IMG/VR virus record: IMGVR_UViG_3300035099_000078
Location: 1 to 44,725 of that record
Strand: one strand, 5' to 3'
DNA from: a virus
Length of the DNA stretch: 44,725 bases
Part shown: positions 16,251 to 22,732 of the stretch, piece by piece
Layout: each line of letters begins with the position of its first letter
Numbering within the stretch: position 1 is the first letter of the stretch
Position numbers and translations under genes: made by a program
Notes under the pieces: generated by a model
Told to the model about the DNA's origin: nothing
Database searches by the model: none
Seen by the model: only the letters and a program-made list of their open reading frames with translations

Positions 16251-16983
16251 CAACCATTTCCTCAGCAGTTATTATGTGTTCATGTCCACCTTTTGCTATA
16301 ACATATGGCTGGGATATAGGCAACCCTTCTGCCTCCCTCCACTTCAACCAAAGATGACTTAGGAACAGCTTCATCATCTTCCTGAATGCCATCCGGTCAA
16401 CGTGACCCAGGGAGAATTTGCCATCCTTCTCAACCTTTTTGCCATCCTCTGTAGGAAGATTGGCTGCCGGTACAACCTGAATTCCTTTATCGGCTAGCTT
16501 CTGAACTATCTTTTCTTTCTCCGCTCTGTAATAATCCGCATATTTGTTGTTAGCCTTGATAAAGGACTGCCCCAGTCTCCAGCACATCACTTTTAGCATT
16601 TGGTTATAGTGTATTGGTTCTCCCTTAGTCCGCTTTTCTACATGCTTATTGCCATCCTCACCAATTGGAGCACCCAGGGCATATCTCCATAGCTTTGATA
16701 TGGTTTGGCACTTCTCGATATCAATGAGGCAGATTACCTTACCGATGTTAAGGTCACCGATGCCCTTGATCTGCGAGAACCAGCCATAGCAAGGATGAGC
16801 CCTTACTACTTCGGCCACTTTGCTATTTAGCCATTTCTCGAGGTCATAGACCCGCTTTTTAATTTCAGTCGTCAGGGGGTCTTCGGACTCGTTACGTTTC
16901 AGGTGGCTTTCCCTAACCTGAGCTTGCACCCTGGCTTTTTGGATGAAGTACAATGCTTTGTCAACGAAAACCAAATCTTGCAT
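16243..16983 (-). CDS. IS110/IS116-type HhH (Transposase_20-like) phage protein
   Basis: The 246-residue protein has a helical N-terminus, then GWFSQIKGIGDLNIGKVIC (residues ~68-86), a helix-hairpin-helix, and ISKLWRYALG, as in the C-terminal domain of IS110-family transposases. The end (DRMAFRKMMKLFLSHLWLKW, then QPYVIAKGGHEHII) matches phage versions of this domain. The DEDD RuvC-like domain of true IS110 transposases is absent, so it is not a complete transposase; a DNA-junction-binding role is more likely. ATG 16983 has AAAGGAG 10 bases upstream and is preferred over the in-frame start at 17037. It is coupled to the repeat gene. Confidence 0.7.
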   Translation of the reverse strand: MQDLVFVDKALYFIQKARVQAQVRESHLKRNESEDPLTTEIKKRVYDLEKWLNSKVAEVVRAHPCYGWFSQIKGIGDLNIGKVICLIDIEKCQTISKLWRYALGAPIGEDGNKHVEKRTKGEPIHYNQMLKVMCWRLGQSFIKANNKYADYYRAEKEKIVQKLADKGIQVVPAANLPTEDGKKVEKDGKFSLGHVDRMAFRKMMKLFLSHLWLKWREAEGLPISQPYVIAKGGHEHIITAEEMVDD

Positions 16984-16997
16984 TTTGGGTTTCTCCT

Positions 16998-17201
16998 TTA
17001 TTGACGCCCAAACGTGGCATCCTGGCATCTCTGGCAAAAACCGGAGATACGGTATTCTCGTCTGGACAATTCATCCCTAAATCCCGTTACTTTGTCTCCG
17101 CACCATGCGCAGGTATCGTTACGGATGGCATCCCTTCTGGACTTCGGAGCAAGCAAGTCAATCAAAAACTCAATATCCAAACCCTTCTTAGTTGGTTCCA
17201 T
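16998..17201 (-). CDS. Zinc-ribbon protein, 67 aa
   Basis: Two cysteine pairs, CAWCG and CQRC, separated by about 25 residues form a treble-clef or zinc-ribbon site. The N-terminal helix is LDIEFLIDLLAPKSR. A strong GGAGGTGA site precedes the ATG at 17201. No catalytic motif is visible; nucleic-acid binding is the usual role of such small proteins. Confidence 0.7.
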   Translation of the reverse strand: MEPTKKGLDIEFLIDLLAPKSRRDAIRNDTCAWCGDKVTGFRDELSRREYRISGFCQRCQDATFGRQ

Positions 17202-17472
17202 AGGTCACCTCCTTATAATTGTTTTCTTCCCAATGCCAGGAGATTATTATTTCTCCTGTAAGCTTCTCATTCCAGTCATAATAACCAGCAATTTTTGCTT
17301 CCTCTCCCTGCCTCCACAGGGCGAACAGATTCCCGGGATGCCTTCTGCTATGACTGTACGCCGTCGCTTTCTTGGTTATACACCACGGTATCTTTCGCTT
17401 GCTAAACCAGTCTGCCCAAGCCAAAAGCGACCTACGGGATTCTACCCATTTTGAAAACCTGAAATAGCTCAT
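17188..17472 (-). CDS. Hypothetical Trp-rich protein, 94 aa
   Basis: The product is basic and rich in tryptophan (9 residues), with an N-terminal SYFRFSKWVESRRSLLAW and an end that looks beta-stranded (KLTGEIIISWHWEENNY). Its ATG overlaps the stop of the 37-residue gene (ATGA), and its end overlaps the zinc-ribbon gene by 14 bases. No family recognised. Confidence 0.6.
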   Translation of the reverse strand: MSYFRFSKWVESRRSLLAWADWFSKRKIPWCITKKATAYSHSRRHPGNLFALWRQGEEAKIAGYYDWNEKLTGEIIISWHWEENNYKEVTYGTN

Positions 17473-17582
17473 TTTTCTTGTCTCCCTAGGATGCGGTCGA
17501 TTATTGATTCTATTTCCCCAATCGTTTTCAGAATCTTTTTAGCCAGCGCCCTAATCTTCTGCCTTTCAACTTTTGCTATCAT
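17469..17582 (-). CDS. Small paralogue C of tandem family, 37 aa
   Basis: The frame reads MIAKVERQKIRALAKKILK and then an IESIIDRIL-type helix. Its leader and first codons (GGAAATAACTATGATAG) repeat those of the next gene upstream (17585-17809), and the protein looks like a shortened copy of it: the start and the C-terminal helix are kept while the middle is missing. It is too short for usual gene callers. A coiled-coil oligomer is likely. Confidence 0.6.
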   Translation of the reverse strand: MIAKVERQKIRALAKKILKTIGEIESIIDRILGRQEK

Positions 17583-17584
17583 AG

Positions 17585-17809
17585 TTATTTCCTTCCTTCA
17601 TGCTGATAATGTTGTTGGTGTCTTCCTGCTCGAGCTAGCTTAATTCCCGTTTCTAGGTAATCGACTATTGATTCTAATACCTGGATTCTCTCTAGCATCT
17701 TTTGCATGATCGGGAGCCATGTTACCTCAGTTGGGATTCCCCAGGGAACCTTGGTGCCCATCTCTTGGGCTAACCGTTCGATCTCTTGCTTTTCAAACTG
17801 TCCTATCAT
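17585..17809 (-). CDS. Small paralogue B of tandem family, 74 aa
   Basis: Residues ~10-46 (EIERLAQEMGTKVPWGIP then TEVTWLPIMQKMLERIQVLE) align with the 53-residue gene upstream (EEMARKLGTEIP, VWFPIVKKLLERIEKLE). A helical tail and a histidine/glutamine-rich end (HQQHYQHEGRK) follow. It starts 2 bases after its neighbour's stop, in the same leader sequence as paralogue C. Function unknown. Confidence 0.65.
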   Translation of the reverse strand: MIGQFEKQEIERLAQEMGTKVPWGIPTEVTWLPIMQKMLERIQVLESIVDYLETGIKLARAGRHQQHYQHEGRK

Positions 17810-17811
17810 AG

Positions 17812-17973
17812 TTATTTCCCTCCCTCAAGTTTCTCAATCCTTTCCAGCAGTTTTTTGACGATTGGGAACCATACAAGATGCATAGATATCGACGGAGGTA
17901 TCTCCGTCCCCAGTTTTCTTGCCATCTCTTCAACCTTCAGCCTCTCGGCTTCCGATATGCTAGTATGTGACAT
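17812..17973 (-). CDS. Small paralogue A of tandem family, 53 aa
   Basis: The frame starts MSHTSISEAERLKVEEMARK and ends ERIEKLEGGK. The core LGTEIPPSIS plus VWFPIVKKLLERIEKLE matches paralogue B with few changes. Upstream GAGGTGAAACCC gives a ribosome site. This gene is below normal length cut-offs but the homology to its neighbour and the exact 2-base spacing support it. Confidence 0.65.
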   Translation of the reverse strand: MSHTSISEAERLKVEEMARKLGTEIPPSISMHLVWFPIVKKLLERIEKLEGGK

Positions 17974-18006
17974 GGGTTTCACCTCTGTCTCCTTTCAGTC
18001 ATTGTC

Positions 18007-18225
18007 TTAATTGTCCTTTTTGAAATATTTTTTCGCATAATCCAACGCTTCCCAGAAATCTGGTTTAATCCAGCTTTGTTTCCTCATCATTTCCTCTATA
18101 AATGGCTCATTTAGAACCTCTTTGTAAATAACGCAATTGTGTTGATATGGACTAAATGAATCCATTTGTATTCCTTCTGTAGTTATCAACCAATTGCCGA
18201 TTCTTTTTATAATCTTTGGTTTCAT
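18007..18225 (-). CDS. Hypothetical protein, 72 aa
   Basis: The ATG at 18225, with AAGGAAATAG upstream, is preferred over a longer frame from 18318 that would lie inside the ATPase gene. The product begins MKPKIIKRIGNWLITTEGIQ and ends in a Trp/Lys-rich helix (WEALDYAKKYFKKDN). No motif recognised. It starts 2 bases after the Sak4-like stop. Confidence 0.6.
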   Translation of the reverse strand: MKPKIIKRIGNWLITTEGIQMDSFSPYQHNCVIYKEVLNEPFIEEMMRKQSWIKPDFWEALDYAKKYFKKDN

Positions 18226-18227
18226 TT

Positions 18228-19028
18228 CTATTTCCTTAGGACAGCCATAATCCTCTGGAAGTCCAGCGGTGCCGGTCCATGCTTGATGGTTTTTTCGTAG
18301 ATTTCGGATGACGAACAACGGGCGAGGAATGTATCCCCTTCCTGGTCTGCAAGGGATACGAAACTAACCCTGGCGGGTACTGGCTTGCCATCAATATAGC
18401 TAAACGGTTTAACAATATACCCCATGAAATCGAAAAGTCCAGGCAGTAGGCGTGGGAATACAATGCCTTGAAGGTATGGAGCGGTCCTTATGCCTCCACC
18501 GTATCTCCGATATCCCTCTTGGATATCGATAGATGTCGCTACAGACACAAGACCATATTTGTTAAAGGAGATTAGTAGCTTTGTAACCCTAAGCATAAAA
18601 CTATTAAGTACATCCCAGTCACCCTTGTCAAGCCTTGTTCTATCAATGATACTTCGGTAGTCGTTCTTGGCAACCCTTTCGGTTTTCCGGGCATCCTCAA
18701 TCTCGGCTTTGAAGTTAGATTGCCCGAAGGTTAGACCATCGAAGAATACGGTCTTGTAGTCCAGCTTGCCTTCCTTGACTTGCTCCAATAGGCTGTTCAA
18801 GAATTCTTCAAGGTCGTCGAAGGAATCGGGTTGGTAATAATCGATCTTTAATCCCTCTGGAATCCCAATCTGGCTATGGACCAACCTTGGGTCTTTCTCC
18901 TCCACGTTGATAAAGCAGATCGGGCCCGGGCAGGTTAATGCTGCCCCGGTCTTGCCGCATCCCGTAGGGCCATAGACTAGAAAGCTGGCTCCAATACTGC
19001 TGCCATCTAATTGTTCAAGTTTTTTCAT
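18228..19028 (-). CDS. Sak4-like / RecA-fold phage ATPase
   Basis: The 266-residue protein has Walker A GPTGCGKT (residues 20-27), the strand CFINVEEKD, and Walker B VFFDGLT (94-100). This short RecA-core layout matches phage Sak4-type annealing ATPases (AAA_24 family). These promote single-strand annealing and usually act with an SSB-like partner and a nuclease; both types of gene lie in the same operon (15032-15535 and 19202-20167). It overlaps the upstream small gene by 14 bases. The annealing function is inferred. Confidence 0.8.
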   Translation of the reverse strand: MKKLEQLDGSSIGASFLVYGPTGCGKTGAALTCPGPICFINVEEKDPRLVHSQIGIPEGLKIDYYQPDSFDDLEEFLNSLLEQVKEGKLDYKTVFFDGLTFGQSNFKAEIEDARKTERVAKNDYRSIIDRTRLDKGDWDVLNSFMLRVTKLLISFNKYGLVSVATSIDIQEGYRRYGGGIRTAPYLQGIVFPRLLPGLFDFMGYIVKPFSYIDGKPVPARVSFVSLADQEGDTFLARCSSSEIYEKTIKHGPAPLDFQRIMAVLRK

Positions 19029-19215
19029 TATTTACCCCCCGTTTCGGTCTTAATTGATGCCTCTCTATTCTGTCAAATATATGACAAAACATTTTAATTT
19101 GTTCCATTGCATCGTCGCTGTTAATCTTCCCTTTGTTATGGACATCAACCACACCCATAATAAATCCAGCAAGCGCTGAATCCCGGAGAAGCTGCTCTAA
19201 GTCAAGCTTTTTCAT
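19015..19215 (-). CDS. Hypothetical helical protein, 66 aa
   Basis: The protein is mainly helical (LDLEQLLRDSALAGFIMGV, then SDDAMEQIKMFCHIFDRIE) with a basic C-terminus. Interestingly its first residues, MKKLDLEQL, resemble those of the downstream ATPase (MKKLEQLDG). It overlaps both neighbours by 14 bases. It may be a small partner of the ATPase or nuclease; no family is recognised. Confidence 0.6.
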   Translation of the reverse strand: MKKLDLEQLLRDSALAGFIMGVVDVHNKGKINSDDAMEQIKMFCHIFDRIERHQLRPKRGVNNEKT

Positions 19216-20167
19216 TGCTTATCCTCTTTTTATATATCTCTTCGCTAATACCTCCACTCTCACAGACTGACAGGAATTCGCAGGAACTTGGCATGAAGCA
19301 AGCTGTCCTATTGGATGTAGGATAAAATTCCGTCTCCAGGTCGATCTCTATGACTACCTTCTGCAACCTGGCTAAATGATAATCTAAATTAAATTCATTT
19401 CTCCAGTAGTTGACGTCTCGGATATAATGCCCCGGCCTATTCTTGACGTCGGCATAGATCCTTTGAGCATAGGAGTCAATAGACTCCTTACGGCTAAGCT
19501 TAAGACTTGGCACCGTTACCAGCCTAACAGTAATCCTCTGTAGGTCCTTAAGGAGTAAGAAATAGGTCGATAACTGGTCCTCCAGGACCCATTTGCTATA
19601 ACCCTCTGGCCTACTGGTATATTTGAATTCATAGGCCATTGTGCCCATCAAAAGGTCCAGCCTTCCCGTCAAAGTCCATCCAGAACCTAGGTCCAAGTTA
19701 GCCTCTTTCTGGGCCAATCCTCGCATCTCGCCATATGCCGATTGGGAATACCATTGCAAGAGCTGGTACAGAGCTATCAGCTCCTGTAATTTGTAATCAT
19801 CCTCTTCATTCTGAATGTTCAAGCCATCGACGATAGCATGAATTATTGGCTTCCAGTCTCCCCCAGTATGAATAGCATCGAAGCATTGGCTGGCTACATC
19901 ACCCATCATCATCCTGATAGGCTTTTCAATCAATTCCCATTCTCTAGATAGCTTCCATCTTTTCTTACATGCTGTCCAGGTGACCAATTGAGAATAGCTA
20001 ATATACTTTGACTTTTCCACCCTTGCCTCCCCGTTGCTTATGGGTATGCCATGCCTTTTGGCATACTCAATGCAAATAAAATTTTGGGATAGCTTGCACA
20101 TGCCCCCACGTATATAGTGGAGGCATGGCTTAACTGATTTATCTATTTGACGACACATGGATTGCAT
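19202..20167 (-). CDS. Cas4/AddB-like PD-(D/E)XK nuclease with Fe-S cluster
   Basis: The 321-residue protein has a PD-(D/E)XK core: LTGRLDLL with D171, AYEFKYT with E180 and K182, then QLSTYF (residues ~199-204), the family's Q-motif. Cysteines C67, C290, C296 and C302 (C..C-x5-C-x5-C) match the 4Fe-4S site of AddB/Cas4 nucleases. The N-terminus adds a further cluster (C5, C15, C24, C32 with CLHYIRGGMCKL) like a CCCH zinc finger. Such enzymes resect DNA ends and feed the annealing ATPase downstream. The start overlaps the upstream gene by 25 bases. Confidence 0.85.
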   Translation of the reverse strand: MQSMCRQIDKSVKPCLHYIRGGMCKLSQNFICIEYAKRHGIPISNGEARVEKSKYISYSQLVTWTACKKRWKLSREWELIEKPIRMMMGDVASQCFDAIHTGGDWKPIIHAIVDGLNIQNEEDDYKLQELIALYQLLQWYSQSAYGEMRGLAQKEANLDLGSGWTLTGRLDLLMGTMAYEFKYTSRPEGYSKWVLEDQLSTYFLLLKDLQRITVRLVTVPSLKLSRKESIDSYAQRIYADVKNRPGHYIRDVNYWRNEFNLDYHLARLQKVVIEIDLETEFYPTSNRTACFMPSSCEFLSVCESGGISEEIYKKRISNEKA

Positions 20168-20349
20168 ACCATAACCTCTGCTTCGGGATTTAGTTCCTTT
20201 ACTTTTCTAATTACAAACTCTGCATCATATTTCGCGGACCACACAGTTCGTACTGTATTCCTTCCGCCAAACAGTCTGACCATCTCTGGATCACCCTTGA
20301 TGGTCATTATCCAGTCCTGCGCATCCTTGCTTAATATTATTTTCTTCAT
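20143..20349 (-). CDS. Hypothetical protein, 68 aa
   Basis: The product starts MKKIILSKDAQDWIMTIKG and contains GGRNTVRTVWSAKYDAEF, then a helix. It looks like a compact alpha/beta protein with a late C-x-x-C (CNPC). AAAGGG lies upstream of the ATG. The long hairpin at 20386-20422 lies in its leader. No family recognised. Confidence 0.6.
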   Translation of the reverse strand: MKKIILSKDAQDWIMTIKGDPEMVRLFGGRNTVRTVWSAKYDAEFVIRKVKELNPEAEVMVCNPCVVK

Positions 20350-20385
20350 GTTTCAATCCCTTTCAGGGTTCGTTTTTTCTTTCAA

Positions 20386-20422
20386 CCTGCAGGGCGCCTA
20401 ATTGCCTGGGCGCCCCTACAGG
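20386..20422. other. Intercistronic hairpin, 13 bp with one bulge
   Basis: CCTGCAGGGCGCC (20386-20398) pairs with 20409-20422 through a 10-base loop, with one bulged base and one G-U pair. It directly follows the stop of the 20429-20926 gene in the leftward transcript. There is no U-run after it on either strand, so it is not a standard Rho-independent terminator; it may stabilise or cut the mRNA. Confidence 0.6.
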
Positions 20423-20428
20423 ATTAAA

Positions 20429-20926
20429 TTAAGGAATTGGAATAATAGAGGAATCTTTTCTCCTTATTTCTCTAGTTTCCCCGTTGGGGAATAGCATATA
20501 AGCATATTCCCCTCTAGCTTTCCTCCCCGTTGATTTTGCATGGATAATCAGCTGGGGGCCACGGACATTTACAAGTCCCCAGGCTGTTTCGCCTGCATTC
20601 CCATTCGGGGAATGGTATTTCTTCCCCGTGGCCATTATCTCAAAGTCGCCTTCAAGATTGAAAAATTCCGCCCATCCGCCCTCTCCTGATTCCTCTTGGA
20701 TCAGGGCGATCCAAGAATCCACCCCTGCAGGTCGGGCAACGAAGAATCCCTCACGGAGGGATTCGATTCGCGTCCACCTGATTGGGAATTTAATCTCTTC
20801 AGGATCAGATATCCATCTTTGCGGCAGGCATAATAGGATTTTCTCCCGATCATGGGGTCCCGCTGCGAGGACGAAGCAACAGAGATCCCTTTCGATAGCC
20901 TGGAGTGCATTTTTCTCTTTTTCCAT
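20429..20926 (-). CDS. Hypothetical protein, 165 aa
   Basis: The protein has a helical start (EKNALQAIERDLCCFVLAAG) and then a beta-rich remainder with many Gly, Trp and Arg residues. GGGAGG lies 7 bases before the ATG. No motif is recognised. As an early gene close to the origin it may be a host-takeover or DNA-handling protein; that is speculation from position. Confidence 0.6.
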   Translation of the reverse strand: MEKEKNALQAIERDLCCFVLAAGPHDREKILLCLPQRWISDPEEIKFPIRWTRIESLREGFFVARPAGVDSWIALIQEESGEGGWAEFFNLEGDFEIMATGKKYHSPNGNAGETAWGLVNVRGPQLIIHAKSTGRKARGEYAYMLFPNGETREIRRKDSSIIPIP

Positions 20927-20941
20927 TTTCTTTCCTCCCTT

Positions 20942-20959
20942 GCCCAGGTGTCCCTGGGC
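20942..20959. other. Perfect hairpin before the 20926 start
   Basis: GCCCAGG (20942-20948) and CCTGGGC (20953-20959) form a 7-bp stem with a TGTC loop, placed just upstream of the ribosome binding site of the 20429-20926 gene on the leftward RNA. A 12-bp palindrome, ATTGAGCTCAAT, lies at 20979-20990. Confidence 0.6.
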
Positions 20960-20988
20960 CTTGGATTTTGGGATTGATTATTGAGCTC

Positions 20989-21015
20989 AATCCTCTAAGT
21001 TCAACTCAGAGGATT
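20989..21015. other. Hairpin at the 3' end of gene 21006-21209
   Basis: AATCCTCT (20989-20996) and AGAGGATT (21008-21015) form a perfect 8-bp stem with an 11-base loop that covers the stop codon of the upstream gene. No U-run follows. Confidence 0.55.
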
Positions 21016-21209
21016 AAGTAACCCCATTTATTTGCCACTTTGATGCTAACTACCTGCCGACTACAACGATAGGTTGGCTGATATAATCTCTCTATCTTTT
21101 TCTCTGGATGTAGCTCGGCAATAATGCCACTGGTGGCATCTTTCTTCCAAAACCCTTCCCAAACATATCCTTCACCTAGAGGGATGCGACTTACCCTTAC
21201 TTCTTCCAT
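21006..21209 (-). CDS. Hypothetical protein, 67 aa
   Basis: ATG 21209, preceded by AAAGGAGAGG, gives a protein starting MEEVRVSRIPLGEGYVWEGF and ending with strands (QVVSIKVANKWGYLIL). A longer frame back to 21332 would cover the next gene in another frame and is rejected. The fold looks beta-rich; no family recognised. Confidence 0.6.
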   Translation of the reverse strand: MEEVRVSRIPLGEGYVWEGFWKKDATSGIIAELHPEKKIERLYQPTYRCSRQVVSIKVANKWGYLIL

Positions 21210-21385
21210 TTTTCCTCTCCTTTCTGCAATCCCTTGCTGTATGCAAGGAACTGCTCGACAAGGCATTCTGCAGCATGCCTTGTGGTTGTGCCACATACAA
21301 TTGAATGCCGACAAACCACAGTCTGCCAACATGCCTCGGGAAATTTCTTATGTACCTTACGGCAAATTGGGCAAGCTATTTTCAT
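21197..21385 (-). CDS. Small zinc-finger-like protein, 62 aa
   Basis: The product begins MKIACPICRKVHKKFPEACW and carries further Cys and His residues (VCRHSIVCG; RHAAEC), enough for one or two zinc sites. The coding DNA itself holds two perfect hairpins, at 21232-21248 and 21258-21283. It overlaps the next gene by 13 bases. Confidence 0.6.
   Translation of the reverse strand: MKIACPICRKVHKKFPEACWQTVVCRHSIVCGTTTRHAAECLVEQFLAYSKGLQKGEEKWKK
21258..21283. other. Perfect 9-bp hairpin inside a coding region
   Basis: ACAAGGCAT (21258-21266) and ATGCCTTGT (21275-21283) pair perfectly around an 8-base loop that itself contains CTGCAG. A second hairpin, CCTTGC/GCAAGG with a 5-base loop, is 10 bases away at 21232-21248. 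Confidence 0.6.
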
Positions 21386-21407
21386 AATTTTCCTCTCTTA
21401 AAACAAA

Positions 21408-21441
21408 AGGCCATCCTAAGGATTTCTCCCCGAAATGGCCT
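21408..21441. other. Hairpin between genes 21440-21721 and 21197-21385
   Basis: AGGCCAT (21408-21414) pairs with ATGGCCT (21435-21441), with an alternative inner stem ATTTC/GAAAT. It fills the gap between the first and second early genes and has no U-run. Confidence 0.5.
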
Positions 21442-21721
21442 ATCTGCAAAATGGGCATCTTGCACTCTTGGGGAATCCATGAGTGCAGATGTCCTCTTCT
21501 TTTTTTACTTGTGCGCCAAAGCTCTCGACTTTGGCGTCTCCAATACTACCGCTATCAGCCTTAATATTCTGCATGATAGCGGCTAATGACCGGTGCCCAT
21601 TCGGTCTCCGGTCCTCTTTCACGTGCTCCCCGCAATGGGGGCACCTTACCATATTCCTTCGCCCAGGGACCCATCCAAGGTCCTGGGCGTCGCGCCCACA
21701 CTCGCATCTTATTGTCCTCAT
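21440..21721 (-). CDS. Zinc-ribbon protein, first gene of the early unit, 93 aa
   Basis: Cysteine pairs CEC, CPHC and, at the end, CPFC, with an isolated CTHGF, suggest two zinc sites flanking a central region (GHRSLAAIMQNIKADSGS). GAGGTATC precedes the ATG. Being the first gene leftward from the control region, it is probably made earliest and may be a transcription factor acting on phage or host promoters; that is inferred. Confidence 0.6.
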   Translation of the reverse strand: MRTIRCECGRDAQDLGWVPGRRNMVRCPHCGEHVKEDRRPNGHRSLAAIMQNIKADSGSIGDAKVESFGAQVKKEEDICTHGFPKSARCPFCR

Positions 21722-21790
21722 AATAGATACCTCTTTTCGGAATTTTTCGAAGCTCTCATAAAGGATAGGTGAGAAAATCGTGCCAAACCG

Positions 21791-21820
21791 TGTGGATAAC
21801 TTAGCAAAATCTGTGGATAA
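21791..21820 (-). promoter_or_regulatory. Two perfect DnaA boxes
   Basis: TGTGGATAA, the reverse complement of the consensus TTATCCACA, occurs at 21791-21799 and again at 21812-21820. The 21-base offset is two helical turns, so bound host DnaA would sit on one face. Partial boxes TTATCAACC (21913) and TGTGGATTT (21935) follow in an AT-rich tract. Confidence 0.8.
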
Positions 21821-21885
21821 GTGCCATAAAAAGCTAAATCTAGGGTGAATTTGTTGTGATTTTTTGCCCTTTTAAATCTTGCAAA

Positions 21886-21901
21886 CCATTGATTTCAATG
21901 G
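21886..21901. promoter_or_regulatory. 16-bp inverted repeat, operator-like
   Basis: CCATTGA and TCAATGG flank two T residues, forming a perfect inverted repeat suited to a dimeric DNA-binding protein. Confidence 0.5.
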
Positions 21902-21999
21902 ATTTTTAAAAGTTATCAACCTGTTTCCTGGGGTTGTGGATTTCTTTTTTTGATCGATCGACAAAGAATGTCAGTTGGTTGTTAAACGATGTGACAAAA

Positions 22000-22014
22000 T
22001 GCCACGGTGTGGCA
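22000..22014. promoter_or_regulatory. 15-bp inverted repeat, operator-like
   Basis: TGCCAC and GTGGCA flank GGT, a perfect 6-bp-arm site between the DnaA boxes and the rightward promoter. Confidence 0.5.
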
Positions 22015-22022
22015 AATTGCCC

Positions 22023-22045
22023 CATTGTAATTACAATGTAATTAC
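22023..22045. promoter_or_regulatory. 16-bp palindrome plus 11-bp-spaced direct repeat
   Basis: CATTGTAATTACAATG (22023-22038) is a perfect palindrome. Its half TGTAATTAC recurs 11 bases on (22026 and 22037), i.e. one helical turn, as expected for cooperative repressor binding. Confidence 0.55.
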
Positions 22046-22049
22046 GCAG

Positions 22050-22193
22050 CTAATATACATAGGGTTAACAGATTCCTTAATGATATTCATGGACTACAGA
22101 TTAAGGTTGTAGAATCAATAAGTTAGATAGCTAGTCATTTTGCTTAGGTTTGAACTAATATACATATGGTCTAAAAATTCTTTAATAATATTA
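22050..22193. repeat. Imperfect ~38-bp direct repeat
   Basis: CTAATATACATA starts both copies (22050 and 22155). Each continues through a GGT, then TAA, ATTC and TTAAT-ATATT block. Roughly three quarters of positions agree. The copies are 105 bp apart and could be origin iterons or regulator sites. Confidence 0.6.
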
Positions 22194-22313
22194 TATAGTT
22201 AATGGTTATTGATTTTATTAGGTTTTTTATAGACCCTATATATTTAGGTCGAAGGCTAAAGATAATCTAGATGCTAAATTCAATAATAATCTAGCATATC
22301 TAGAAAAAAGTGC

Positions 22314-22342
22314 TTGACAAACAAGGAAATTTGGATTATATT
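22314..22342 (+). promoter_or_regulatory. Rightward sigma70-type promoter
   Basis: TTGACA at 22314-22319 is separated by exactly 17 bases from TATATT at 22337-22342 (one mismatch to TATAAT). It is placed about 20 bases before the ATG of the ribbon-helix-helix gene. ATAATCTAG sites at 22262 and 22286 lie directly upstream and may be operators. Confidence 0.8.
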
Positions 22343-22363
22343 AGAGCAAGAAAGGGGGTAACT

Positions 22364-22732
22364 ATGGATTACAGAGTAAGGTTGTCAGTAGAAATAAGTA
22401 AGTGGCTAACGGAGATTGCTAGGAACGAAGGCACGACTCCTCATCAGCTTGTCCAACGATGGGCAATGCAGCATCTCAGGAAAAAGAATTGGCTCGCCAA
22501 GGAAAATAAGATTGAGCTATCTGCTAAGCTAAGTGGATGGTTGATGAAGATAGCAAAGGATAGGAATATTTCTATTCCTCAACTAATCGTTCGAGCAGTC
22601 AATAGGGATGTCCAAGTGATCGATTGTCTCAAAAGGCTGGAATCTGTTCCAGCAACCTATGCTTCTCCTGCAGACGAGCAAAAGGCTAAAGCAGAGCAAG
22701 CCAATCCTGATCCCTGGTCCCAGGGCGCCTAG
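22364..22732 (+). CDS. Double ribbon-helix-helix DNA-binding protein
   Basis: Residues 3-38 (YRVRLSVEISKWLTEIAR then TPHQLVQRWAMQHL) and 48-83 (NKIELSAKLSGWLMKIAK then SIPQLIVRAVNRDV) are two copies of one ribbon-helix-helix unit. One chain could therefore fold as the dimer that Arc/MetJ-type proteins form from two, as in TraY. A polar tail follows. The ATG at 22364 with GGGGGT upstream lies ~15 bases after the predicted transcript start. It is the first gene right of the origin, so it is a candidate regulator of its own promoter and the late/early switch. Confidence 0.75.
   Translation: MDYRVRLSVEISKWLTEIARNEGTTPHQLVQRWAMQHLRKKNWLAKENKIELSAKLSGWLMKIAKDRNISIPQLIVRAVNRDVQVIDCLKRLESVPATYASPADEQKAKAEQANPDPWSQGA

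Larger units (their letters stand above)
21722..22363. promoter_or_regulatory. Control region with candidate DnaA-dependent origin
   Basis: This 640-bp AT-rich stretch holds no credible gene. It contains two perfect DnaA boxes (21791-21799, 21812-21820), two weaker ones (21913-21921, 21935-21943), inverted repeats at 21886-21901 and 22000-22014, a 16-bp palindrome at 22023-22038, an imperfect ~38-bp direct repeat (22050-22088 and 22155-22193), repeated ATAATCTAG sites and a consensus-like rightward promoter at 22314. The leftward early promoter must also lie here, but I could not identify one with good -35 and -10 hexamers. Confidence 0.7.

Noticed and set aside
20386-20422. Rho-independent terminator
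   Set aside because: The stem is strong, but no U-run follows on either strand.
21722-22363. Leftward early promoter with TTGATA or TTGAAA as -35
   Set aside because: At 17-base spacing the matching -10 hexamers are poor (TTAAAA or worse), so no site is claimed.
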